From NCBI GenBank assembly GCA_964525625.1, contig CAZGKY010000020.1, positions 1-21,628 on the forward strand: a DNA stretch of 21,628 nt, read 5' to 3'. Each line of letters opens with the position of its first letter. The first letter of the stretch is position 1. Shown in pieces: positions 14,816 through 21,628 of this stretch. The DNA is from Stramentimicrobium sp964525625. Lineage in GTDB: Bacteria; Atribacterota; Phoenicimicrobiia; Phoenicimicrobiales; Stramentimicrobiaceae. Below the pieces are notes generated by a model. That model saw only the letters and a program-made list of their open reading frames with translations. It was not told the DNA's origin and searched no databases. Position numbers and translations under genes: made by a program.

Positions 14816-15614
14816 CTTTAATATTACTATATTTTTGTAATAAATTAAAGGTAAATTCCAATTCTGGTAAGGTGGTCAACTCTAGAGTTATTCCCTTTAT
14901 ATTATTTAATTTATTAATCTCCTCCCAGACAATTTTTATATCATCCCAGCTTTCCGGAGGCATATGCCGGCCTTCCTCTAAAGTCTCATAGGCATAAAGA
15001 TGAATATAATTGATGTAGGGTTTAAGTTTTTCGATATATTCGGCAATTGTTAATTTCCCCTCCCGAATTAGAGGACTGGAGACAGCATGACCAGTATCAA
15101 AGGTAACATTGATTCCGGCATATTCTACCAGTTCAATTAATCTTTCTGGATCAGCAGTCCACCCCGCCTTTACATTCTCTAAACATAAACAACCATTGAC
15201 ATTAGCAACATATTCTCCTAATTTTTTTAGATGTTCCTGGCAGGTTTTCCAATTTAGAAACTCCACAGGAAGAGAGTTTGCTCCAATATGTATGGTAAAT
15301 ACAGTCTGAAAATTTTGCCTTAAGAGCCAGGGCTTTAAGATATCAATATACATCATTAGATACTGTAAGGAGGTTTGGGCATAAAAGTTATTTTTATGTC
15401 CGATTTCTACATCAGTGGTAGGTAAATGAATGGCATAATACATTTGTGGATATTGATTCAATCTATGAAAAACTCTCTCTATTCGATCAGGATTCAACGA
15501 AAGTCTTCTTTTATCCAGGTATAATTCTACCCCATAATAATTATGAGCACTGGCATATTGTAGAGTTTCTTGGAGAGTGGGAAATATTCGTGAAGTAAGA
15601 ATAATGTTCTGCAC
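14811..15614 (-). CDS. TIM-barrel sugar isomerase/epimerase (AP endonuclease 2 family), substrate unknown
   Basis: This 267-aa protein has the xylose-isomerase-like TIM-barrel pattern: VELYLD at 29-34, AIHLP at 61-65, TIHIGAN at 107-113, CLENVKAGW at 144-152, VTFDTGHA at 170-177, YIHLYAYE at 203-210 and ITLEL at 242-246. Probable metal ligands are Glu146, Asp173, His176, His205 and Glu245. Sequence similarity to the IolO-like protein in this window is only at the fold level. The start is a GTG at 15614 with AGGAGG about 6 bases upstream. It has its own promoter at 15672-15701 and is the first gene of the segment leading into the ABC transporter. It could be a ketose 3-epimerase or an aldose-ketose isomerase feeding the kinases upstream; the sequence does not decide. 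Confidence 0.85.
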   Translation of the reverse strand: MQNIILTSRIFPTLQETLQYASAHNYYGVELYLDKRRLSLNPDRIERVFHRLNQYPQMYYAIHLPTTDVEIGHKNNFYAQTSLQYLMMYIDILKPWLLRQNFQTVFTIHIGANSLPVEFLNWKTCQEHLKKLGEYVANVNGCLCLENVKAGWTADPERLIELVEYAGINVTFDTGHAVSSPLIREGKLTIAEYIEKLKPYINYIHLYAYETLEEGRHMPPESWDDIKIVWEEINKLNNIKGITLELTTLPELEFTFNLLQKYSNIKE

Positions 15615-15671
15615 AACTAGCCTCCTGTCCTGAGATTAATTTTGGAAAAATAAAAAAATAAATATAGTTTT

Positions 15672-15701
15672 ATTATAACTTAAAACCACTCTACTTGAAA
15701 A
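15672..15701 (-). promoter_or_regulatory. Candidate promoter for the TIM-barrel/ABC segment
   Basis: Minus strand: -10 TATAAT (15677-15672, perfect) with a weak -35 TTTTCA (15701-15696) at 18-base spacing. Start near 15665, about 50 bases before the GTG start. It would let the transporter be expressed apart from the upstream enzyme genes. Confidence 0.45.
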
Positions 15702-15758
15702 TAAAATATAGATAACTTAAATAAATAAGTAAATAGGTAAAAAGAGTGTATTGCTTTT

Positions 15759-17066
15759 TTATATGGCTGCATAATAGTGATCTAAGACGCGGGTAATACT
15801 ATCATTTATTAATTCACGAGGAGTATTTTCTATTAATCCTTCTTTAACCCTCTGGTATTGAAGGGGCATAAATTGACTGAGAAGAGTTAGAGGAATTTTT
15901 TTCTGGTGCAAATTTTCTATTAATAGGTTTACCGCCTTTTTAATCTCCAAAACATTCCAGTAATATCTTACTCTATCCAGCAGACTATACTTTATCTTTA
16001 ATCTTGTTTCCTGTTCAGCACCTTGATAGTATTCTTGCCAATATTGGGAGTCCTCCAGCATTTTTTCTTCTATAATCTCTATTAAATTAGATTGCTGGTA
16101 AGGTTTAGTGTAGAAAAGTTCTTTTTCTATATGCGCTAAGGCAAAAAGAGCTTCCCGGAAGGCAAAGGTAAGAGCGGGACCTACCTTTAGAATAGCAACT
16201 CCATCTATGACCATCTGCTTTAATAAATTTGCTGGTTGGTAGTCAGTAGAATGTGCTTCTATAGTAAGATTAGGATAATTTTTAATAATCTGAAAAATCT
16301 TCTGAACCTTATTTCTTTGATAGTTAAAGACTTGTTCGTTATTAAAACCTATTCCTATATTTACCACCACAGCAATAACTCTTTCCCAGGCATTCTGTAA
16401 ATTATGAGCATAGAAAGCTTCTTTGCTTAAGTTAATGTCTCGTTGCAAAGTAAGGGCATTACTTATTTCCTCATTTTCTACTTCTGCTTTCTTTCCGCCA
16501 GGAGCAGGGACCTCAGTACCTATTACATAAACTGGGGGCATTGAATTAAGTACTGGATTATTGGCATATACTTTTTCTACTTCCTGACCCAGTCTTATCT
16601 GTCTTTGTACAATTATCTCTGGAGTAAGTTGCTCAATTTTTCCAGTAGCATCATCTCTCAAGGGCATACTGGTATCTAAGTGGAATTTTGAAAATCCGGC
16701 CAGGGCATACTCTCGCACCAGGGCACAAGCCTTCTCCATAGCCTCTGTTGACTTTTCACCTCTCCAGGGATTAGGACCCAGATGATCACCTCCTAAGAAG
16801 ATTCTATCTAGAGGAAATCTTACTTTGTGAGCCAGGGAAAATACCAGGCGGGCAAAATCAAGAGGTCTCATTCCCGAATAACCACCAAACTGGTTAACCT
16901 GGTTACAGGTAGCTTCAATAAGAACATCCTGATTTTTAGCTAAAGCATACTGGAGAACAACTTCCAGTACATATTCATGGGCACTACAGACAGAACATAT
17001 TCCTCTGGGAAGACCCCTTTTTTGATCCTTAATGATATTAATAAGTGGATGGTCCAGTTTATTCAT
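15759..17066 (-). CDS. gatZ: GatZ/KbaZ family protein: tagatose-bisphosphate aldolase subunit or tagatose-6-P 4-epimerase
   Basis: This 435-aa protein is of the GatZ/KbaZ family. Diagnostic blocks are RGICSVCSAHEYVLEVVLQYA near 22-42, LIEATCNQVNQFGGYSGM near 49-66, FLGGDHLGPNPW near 90-101, GFSKFHLDTSMPLRDD near 124-139, VYVIGTEVPAPGG near 182-194, IEAHSTDYQ near 273-281 and LKVGPALTFAFREALFAL near 294-311. In enterobacteria this is the non-catalytic partner of the aldolase GatY/KbaY, but no GatY is seen here. Family members in Agrobacterium act alone as D-tagatose-6-phosphate 4-epimerase, giving fructose-6-P. The ATG overlaps the upstream PfkB kinase stop by 4 bases (ATGA), linking it to a kinase that could make the substrate. 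Family certain; epimerase role is my preferred inference. Confidence 0.9.
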   Translation of the reverse strand: MNKLDHPLINIIKDQKRGLPRGICSVCSAHEYVLEVVLQYALAKNQDVLIEATCNQVNQFGGYSGMRPLDFARLVFSLAHKVRFPLDRIFLGGDHLGPNPWRGEKSTEAMEKACALVREYALAGFSKFHLDTSMPLRDDATGKIEQLTPEIIVQRQIRLGQEVEKVYANNPVLNSMPPVYVIGTEVPAPGGKKAEVENEEISNALTLQRDINLSKEAFYAHNLQNAWERVIAVVVNIGIGFNNEQVFNYQRNKVQKIFQIIKNYPNLTIEAHSTDYQPANLLKQMVIDGVAILKVGPALTFAFREALFALAHIEKELFYTKPYQQSNLIEIIEEKMLEDSQYWQEYYQGAEQETRLKIKYSLLDRVRYYWNVLEIKKAVNLLIENLHQKKIPLTLLSQFMPLQYQRVKEGLIENTPRELINDSITRVLDHYYAAI

Positions 17067-18004
17067 TTTTCTTGTTTCTTGATAAATTCTTCCAGAATCA
17101 GCTTACTTATTTCTCCTTCCATAGGACCAAACTTTATGGTGTTGAGAGCGGCTGCAGCAGAAGCCTCTCTTCCACATTCTAATAAAGACTTACCTTCAGT
17201 TAAAGCACACAGGAAGGCAGCATCAAAACAATCTCCGGCCCCGGTAGGATCCACTTCCTTGATAGAAAAAGCAGGAATATTGATCTTATCTTCTCTGGAA
17301 AATATGGTGCAACCATTTTTACCTTTCTTTAATACAATCAATTCTATGGGTGTATTTCTGAATAATTCCTGGACTCCTTCTTCGATAAAATCCTGACCAG
17401 TTACCATATAAAGTTCTTCTATCCCCGGGAAAAGGACAGAACAGTACTGTAAAATTGGACCTAACACCTCCTGAACACTTTTATCTTTAAGCAGCTCTTT
17501 TCTAATATTAGGATCAAGACTTATTCGAGACCCTTTCTGATAAAAAGTTCCAGCATTTTTCAGGAGGGTGGCTCGAAAGTTTTCATTAATCATTAAGGAA
17601 CACCCCATAAGATGAAAGTAATCAACGCGGGGAATAAGTTCAGCAGGAAGGTCTCTGACCTCGGTAGCAGCAGTCCCATCAATATGAAATAAGAATTTTC
17701 TTGACCCATCATTAAAATAAGTGACAAAAGCAACCCCAGTAGGTTTGTCACTCGAGATGGACACATTTTCACAGTTAACCCCATCCTGTCTTAACCGACT
17801 GAGCACTACTTCACCAAAATCGTCCTCCCCCACTCCTCCGATAATACCTGCTGAGTGATCTAACCTGGCTACAGTATCAGCAAAAATTGCTGGCGCACCA
17901 CTGGGAAAAGGCCCTAAAAATTCTCCTTTTCTATTAAGGGGTATATTGGAATGTGGTCTCATTATTTCAACCAATAGCTCCCCCATAGTCCAAATTGTTG
18001 CCAT
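17063..18004 (-). CDS. PfkB-family sugar kinase, tagatose-kinase-like
   Basis: This 313-aa ribokinase-fold protein phosphorylates a sugar with ATP. The start chosen is the ATG at 18004, giving MATIWTMGELLVEIM as in relatives; an upstream in-frame TTG at 18034 has no ribosome site. GPFPSGAPAIFADTVARL at 31-48 and IGGVGEDDFGEVVLSRLRQDGV at 55-76 form the substrate side. DPTGAGDCFD at 252-261 carries the anion hole and catalytic base Asp258. The FPSGAPAIF.D.VARL block resembles Agrobacterium tagatose kinase as I recall it; other PfkB kinases (fructokinase, KDG kinase) are alternatives. It overlaps gatZ by 4 bases. The pair would convert D-tagatose to tagatose-6-P and then to fructose-6-P. Confidence 0.9.
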   Translation of the reverse strand: MATIWTMGELLVEIMRPHSNIPLNRKGEFLGPFPSGAPAIFADTVARLDHSAGIIGGVGEDDFGEVVLSRLRQDGVNCENVSISSDKPTGVAFVTYFNDGSRKFLFHIDGTAATEVRDLPAELIPRVDYFHLMGCSLMINENFRATLLKNAGTFYQKGSRISLDPNIRKELLKDKSVQEVLGPILQYCSVLFPGIEELYMVTGQDFIEEGVQELFRNTPIELIVLKKGKNGCTIFSREDKINIPAFSIKEVDPTGAGDCFDAAFLCALTEGKSLLECGREASAAAALNTIKFGPMEGEISKLILEEFIKKQEK

Positions 18005-18066
18005 CTTTAACCACCACTTATCTGATAATAGCAATATTGAAAAGGGATAATCTTTATTTTTTCTTC

Positions 18067-19608
18067 TTATTTTATTCTTCCCAGTCTCTTCATCATATCC
18101 TTGAGGAGTTCATAAGCTTCTTTGTACTCTACAAAGTACTGGTCATAGATTTTCTTCACTTCTTTATCGGGATAAACAGGAGTATTGAACTGTACCCAAT
18201 CCTTAATTTTTTGATAAGAATCTAAAACTCCCGTACCTACCCCGGCCAGGAGGGCATCTCCATAAGGAGCCTCAACATCCTGTTTTAAGGTCTTGATGGG
18301 AAAGCCGGTAACATCAGAAAATATTTTTATCCATAAAGGAGATTTAGTCGCTCCTCCCACCATAATACAATCCTCAGCAAGCTTCAATCCACTCTCTAAA
18401 CCAGCTTCAATATTATGGCGAAGAGAATAGGCTACTCCTTCCAGTATCGCTCTATAAAGGTGTATGCGGTTATGGTACAGGGTCAAGCCAATAATAGTAC
18501 CTTTAGCCTCGGGATCCCAGATGGGTGAACGTTCCCCCATAAAATAGGGTAATAATAATAGCCCCTCAGAGCCAGGATTGATCTTCTCTGCCTCGGTGTC
18601 CAGAAGCTGATAGGCTGATATCTTTGATTCTCTTTCAGCTGCTAATTCCTTGTCTCCAAATTGATCACGGAACCATCTAATAATACCTCCGGCAGTAGCT
18701 GCCCCTCCAAAAGTGTAAATCATTCTATCATCATAAGCTACATAGGGGAAACTCACTAATTTGGGAGAAAGATGCTGACCCTGGTGTACTACCCCCCAAC
18801 AGATCGAGGTTCCAGCCATTGCTACATGACTCTTCTCTTCCAGAACTCCTGCACTTAAAGAAGCCACAGGGGCATCAATTCCTCCAGCTACTACTGGTGT
18901 TCCACTAAGTAATCCACAATACCGGGAAGCCTCTGGCGTGATTTTCCCCACAATATCAGCCGACTTTACTATAGTTTGGGGTAATTTGGAGAGAGGAATG
19001 CCCAGTAGATTACCCATCTCCTCCGACCAGGTTCGCTTCTTTATATCAAAAATGCCTCCAATATTACCAGCAGAGGAAAGATCAATGATGTTTTCCCCGG
19101 TTAATTCATAGATGACATAATCCTTGGGAGTAATAAATTGAAAAGTCTTTTGCCAGATTTCTGGTTCATTTCTCTTAATCCACATCATTTTAGTAAAACC
19201 ATAATAAGAATCAACGTAGTTGCCAGTAATATCAAACATTTTATTCTTATCTATATTATCTTTCACCCACTGGACTTCTTCTGTGGCTCGTCTATCCATC
19301 CAGATAAGACAGGGCCTCAATGGTTTCATAGACTGGTCTACAGGAATACCTGATCCTCCATAAAGCCCGCTCAGGGCAATGCCGGCAATCTCTGAACGGC
19401 TTACACCCGACTGCTCAATGGTCTTTTTTATAGTCTCAAAAGAGGCTTTAACCCATACCTCGGGCCATTGTTCTGCCCAGGTAGGTTTCATTTTGATAAC
19501 ATCATATTCAGAAAAAGCAGAGGCAATTATCTGACCGTCAGGACGAACCATTACCGTCTTAGTACCCTGGGTACCAATATCAGTTCCTAACAGATACTGT
19601 TTAGCCAT
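18067..19608 (-). CDS. FGGY-family carbohydrate kinase (xylulokinase/ribulokinase-like)
   Basis: This 513-aa protein has the two-domain FGGY kinase layout. The N-terminal nucleotide fold starts with GTDIGTQGTKT at 8-18, then CLIWMDRRA near 99-107 and the substrate-side GGIDAPVASLSAG. The C-terminal domain has MAGTS, YFMGERSPIWDPEAKGTI, ILEGVAYSLRHNIE and MVGGATKSPLWIKIFSDVTG (ATP site). Length fits XylB-like kinases more than classical AraB (about 560). The ribosome site AAGGAGA overlaps the end of araD, and the ATG comes 2 bases after its stop. Since it follows araR and araD, L-ribulose is a likely substrate, with D-xylulose or another ketose as alternatives. Confidence 0.9.
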   Translation of the reverse strand: MAKQYLLGTDIGTQGTKTVMVRPDGQIIASAFSEYDVIKMKPTWAEQWPEVWVKASFETIKKTIEQSGVSRSEIAGIALSGLYGGSGIPVDQSMKPLRPCLIWMDRRATEEVQWVKDNIDKNKMFDITGNYVDSYYGFTKMMWIKRNEPEIWQKTFQFITPKDYVIYELTGENIIDLSSAGNIGGIFDIKKRTWSEEMGNLLGIPLSKLPQTIVKSADIVGKITPEASRYCGLLSGTPVVAGGIDAPVASLSAGVLEEKSHVAMAGTSICWGVVHQGQHLSPKLVSFPYVAYDDRMIYTFGGAATAGGIIRWFRDQFGDKELAAERESKISAYQLLDTEAEKINPGSEGLLLLPYFMGERSPIWDPEAKGTIIGLTLYHNRIHLYRAILEGVAYSLRHNIEAGLESGLKLAEDCIMVGGATKSPLWIKIFSDVTGFPIKTLKQDVEAPYGDALLAGVGTGVLDSYQKIKDWVQFNTPVYPDKEVKKIYDQYFVEYKEAYELLKDMMKRLGRIK

Positions 19609-19610
19609 TT

Positions 19611-20261
19611 TTATCTCCTTTTTTGTCCATATTTTTCCATATAGTTCTTATGGAGAACCTTGACCATCTCTTCGGGAATAGGCTGTGGTTCTCCTAAAAT
19701 ATTTGCCATTATTAAAATCTTAGCATTTTCCTCCAGGAAAATTGCTGCCTGTAAAGCTTCCCGAACATCCTTCCCTATAGTGAATGGTCCATGGTTTTTC
19801 ATAATGATAGCTTTAGAATTTCCTATTTTACTGACAATCTCCCGGCCAATATCATCCTCACCTATTAATACCAATTTACCCAGGGGGATTCGGTCTCCAA
19901 AAAAGTCAGCCATAGCAGTAAGGCAAACCGGTATCTCCTTTCCTATCACAGCAAAGGTACTGGCATAAGTAGAGTGAGTGTGGATTACGGAATTAACTTC
20001 CGGCATGTGCTTATATACATAGAGATGGGTAGGCATATCTACAGAAGGCTTAAGATCACCTTCCAGAATATTACCTTCTAAATCCACCAGCACCAGGTTA
20101 TGCGGTGACAAATCTTTATAGGAAACTCCACTCGGTTTAATTACTACAAGATTAGTTTGATTATCTCGAGCGCTAACATTTCCAGAAGTCCACATTACCA
20201 ATTTATTTTCCCATAGACTCATGTGGGCTTCATATACTTCTTTTCTTAATTTTTCCAGCAT
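19611..20261 (-). CDS. araD: L-ribulose-5-phosphate 4-epimerase
   Basis: This class II aldolase-fold enzyme converts L-ribulose-5-P to D-xylulose-5-P with a divalent metal. The chosen ATG at 20261 gives MLEKLRKEVYEAHMSLWENK, matching the AraD N-terminus; a TTG at 20279 would add six residues. From the longer numbering, GNVSAR is at 33-38, KPSG at 48-51, and the metal histidines His100 and His102 (HTHSTYAS) and His163 (KNHGP). Asp125 in ADFFGD matches the AraD catalytic Asp. The C-terminal KYGQ matches the AraD tyrosine region, which favours epimerase over fuculose-phosphate aldolase. It sits between araR and the FGGY kinase, its natural partner. Confidence 0.88.
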   Translation of the reverse strand: MLEKLRKEVYEAHMSLWENKLVMWTSGNVSARDNQTNLVVIKPSGVSYKDLSPHNLVLVDLEGNILEGDLKPSVDMPTHLYVYKHMPEVNSVIHTHSTYASTFAVIGKEIPVCLTAMADFFGDRIPLGKLVLIGEDDIGREIVSKIGNSKAIIMKNHGPFTIGKDVREALQAAIFLEENAKILIMANILGEPQPIPEEMVKVLHKNYMEKYGQKRR

Positions 20262-20325
20262 AATCTTTTTAATCCCCAATTCATCTCTTTTTTATGGACT
20301 TAAAATTTACTAAACAATTTTTATT

Positions 20326-21441
20326 CTATTTTCTTAAATGTATTTTATTCTTGATTTTATCGGATACCGCAGAGCAAGAATCTCTGATAACCAATTCCGG
20401 CTGATAAACAAAACAGGGCTTCTTTTCTTTTCCTTCTATCATATCAACAATCAGGTGAGCCACATGCTTACCCATTACCTCTTTGGGGTGGTTAATAGTG
20501 GTTAATTTGATCTCGGTAGCTACTGCCAGATTAGAATTATCATAGCCTACTACGGAAATATCCCGTGGTATCTTCATATTTCTACGGCGAATGGCTTCAA
20601 GGACCTGGATAGCAATCTGGTCATTATAACAGACAATAGCAGTAGGGGGATCTTTTGTTTGTAATAAGTTCATAGTAAAATGGTAAGGAAAAGAAAACAT
20701 CTCTTCAGTAGTATAATTACCTAAAAAATTTTTGTTAATAGTAACATTATATTCTTGAAGAGCAGAAAGAAAACCTTCTTGTCTTCTTACCCCCTGTAAA
20801 TCATCAGCTAAAAATATTCCAGCTATCTTTCTATGGCCAAGCTTGAGAAGATGTTCCGTAGCCAAAAAACCACCCTTTACATCATCCATAATGATGTAGG
20901 CAGAATTTAAATCAGGATAAGCAGCATGCAAAAAGATATAAGGGATCTTTCTTCTATCCAATTCCTGATAATATTTCAAATTGATATTTAATCGGGCACT
21001 TTTAGTAGGCTCTACAATCACTCCATAGATATCCTGCTCTAAAATTCTTTTTAGACATTCTTCTTCTTTTTGTTTGTTATTTCCGGTACTGGCCAGGCTA
21101 AAAGAAAATCCTAACTCACACAGTGTTTCTTCAATACCTCTAATAATATATGGAAAGATATAATCAGAGATATAGGTAGTTAAAACTGCTATCCTTTGTT
21201 CTTTTTTACTGCCTCGGTAAGCACAGAAGGTTCCTTTACCCTGTTCTCTATAGATCCAGCCCTCGTTTTCCAGCTTACTAAAAGCATGCCGTACTGTATG
21301 CCGACTGATTTTAAACTGGCGCACTAATTCACTCTCAGAGGGTAATTTCTGTTTGGGTAGAATACTCCCACTTCGAATCATATCCTTCAAATATTCTTCT
21401 AATTGGTAATACTTCGGTATAAATCTATCAGTATCTGCCAT
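20326..21441 (-). CDS. araR: AraR-type transcriptional repressor (GntR DNA-binding, LacI-like sensor)
   Basis: This regulator has an N-terminal GntR winged helix (about 8-72, with LPSESELVRQFKISRHTVRH and EQGKGTF) joined to a LacI-type periplasmic-binding-like sensor. The sensor follows Bacillus subtilis AraR very closely: VLTTYISDYIFPYIIRGIE, YGVIVEPTKSA, DDVKGGFLATEHLLKLGH, GIFLADDLQGVRR, YNDQIAI, VGYDNS and LTTINHPKEVMGK. AraR is released from DNA by L-arabinose. The ATG at 21441 is preferred because GGAG lies 9 bases upstream and it follows a possible -10; ATGs at 21450 and 21456 are alternatives. It heads the cluster on the same strand, so it probably controls itself and the enzymes after it. 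I found no clear palindromic AraR box. Confidence 0.93.
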   Translation of the reverse strand: MADTDRFIPKYYQLEEYLKDMIRSGSILPKQKLPSESELVRQFKISRHTVRHAFSKLENEGWIYREQGKGTFCAYRGSKKEQRIAVLTTYISDYIFPYIIRGIEETLCELGFSFSLASTGNNKQKEEECLKRILEQDIYGVIVEPTKSARLNINLKYYQELDRRKIPYIFLHAAYPDLNSAYIIMDDVKGGFLATEHLLKLGHRKIAGIFLADDLQGVRRQEGFLSALQEYNVTINKNFLGNYTTEEMFSFPYHFTMNLLQTKDPPTAIVCYNDQIAIQVLEAIRRRNMKIPRDISVVGYDNSNLAVATEIKLTTINHPKEVMGKHVAHLIVDMIEGKEKKPCFVYQPELVIRDSCSAVSDKIKNKIHLRK

Positions 21442-21462
21442 AATTTTCATCTCCATCTACCT

Positions 21463-21468
21463 ATTTTA
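21463..21468 (-). promoter_or_regulatory. Possible -10 element for araR
   Basis: TAAAAT preceded by TGT on the minus strand gives an extended -10 with a start near 21456. No good -35 is visible. The implied short leader would keep the GGAG site used by the ATG at 21441. Confidence 0.3.
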
Positions 21469-21581
21469 ACACGTTTTTGCTACTTCTACTTATTATCCAC
21501 AGTTATAATCAAAAGGAATATTTTATTACTATTAAGCATCAGGAAAAGGGGTTCTCCTTGAGATAGGGCAAGTTACTGGGC

Positions 21582-21628
21582 AGATCGGAAGAGCACACGT
21601 CTGAACTCCAGTCACGAGATTCCATCTC
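21582..21628 (+). other. Illumina TruSeq adapter with index (assembly artefact)
   Basis: From 21582 the sequence begins AGATCGGAAGAGCACACGTC and continues to CCAGTCAC at 21615, the standard TruSeq read-1 adapter. The next eight bases, GAGATTCC (21616-21623), match a TruSeq HT i7 index (D704 as I recall), followed by ATCTC, the start of the constant part. This is not genomic DNA; biological sequence ends at 21581. Confidence 0.98.

Noticed and set aside
16785..16794. A third copy of the perfect Shine-Dalgarno complement, within gatZ
   Set aside because: It encodes part of the conserved GGDHLGP block, so protein constraint explains it.
21457..21581. AraR operator upstream of araR
   Set aside because: No palindrome like the known ATTTGTACGTACAAAT box is present in the 125 genomic bases before the adapter.
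1..21628. CRISPR arrays, tRNA or rRNA genes, insertion sequences, attachment sites
   Set aside because: I saw no regularly spaced repeats, no tRNA cloverleaf or rRNA text, and no transposase or integrase reading frame.

Overview
The window is about 21.6 kb of low-GC bacterial DNA. Shine-Dalgarno sites are strong (AGGAGG type), promoters look like sigma-A promoters, and the genes are packed almost entirely on the minus strand. The content suggests an anaerobic sugar and sugar-acid heterotroph. The regulator is a Bacillus-type AraR, and one enzyme closely resembles the Thermotoga 5-keto-L-gluconate epimerase. A Firmicutes, Thermotogota or Atribacterota-like source fits, but nothing in the window fixes the phylum. 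The last 47 bases are an Illumina TruSeq adapter with index, so this is the untrimmed end of a short-read assembly contig, and the left end cuts through a gene.

Layout. (1) 1-3214, minus strand: a defence module. In order of transcription it has a 52-aa very basic small protein that is shorter than usual ORF cut-offs, an amino-methyltransferase, a PD-(D/E)XK restriction endonuclease, a second short methyltransferase and the first 19 codons of a further gene cut by the contig edge. (2) 3630-4088, plus strand: an RpiB/LacAB-family sugar-phosphate isomerase with its own promoter. (3) 4169-8805, minus strand: a TRAP transporter (dctP, dctQ, dctM) followed by an IolB-family cupin isomerase and an IolO-like epimerase. 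This looks like uptake of a sugar acid or inositol derivative and its conversion toward hexuronate metabolism. (4) 8806-10515: a gene-poor scar with a broken PP-loop (PAPS-reductase-like) gene, a terminator and a cluster of small hairpins. (5) 10516-21441, minus strand: a long AraR-headed carbohydrate cluster. In order of transcription it has araR, araD, an FGGY kinase, a PfkB kinase resembling tagatose kinase, a GatZ-family protein, a TIM-barrel isomerase/epimerase, and a binding-protein ABC transporter of the FbpABC/AfuABC type.

How it may work together. In the large cluster the FGGY kinase plus AraD would give a ketopentose to L-ribulose-5-P to D-xylulose-5-P route. The PfkB kinase plus GatZ (no GatY partner is visible) would give a D-tagatose to tagatose-6-P to fructose-6-P route. 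The ABC transporter would bring in the substrate. Its family is often labelled ferric-iron, but in this setting a sugar or sugar phosphate is more likely. Both solute-binding-protein genes are followed directly by a strong stem-loop before the membrane genes, and both have an unused perfect Shine-Dalgarno decamer in their 5' leader.
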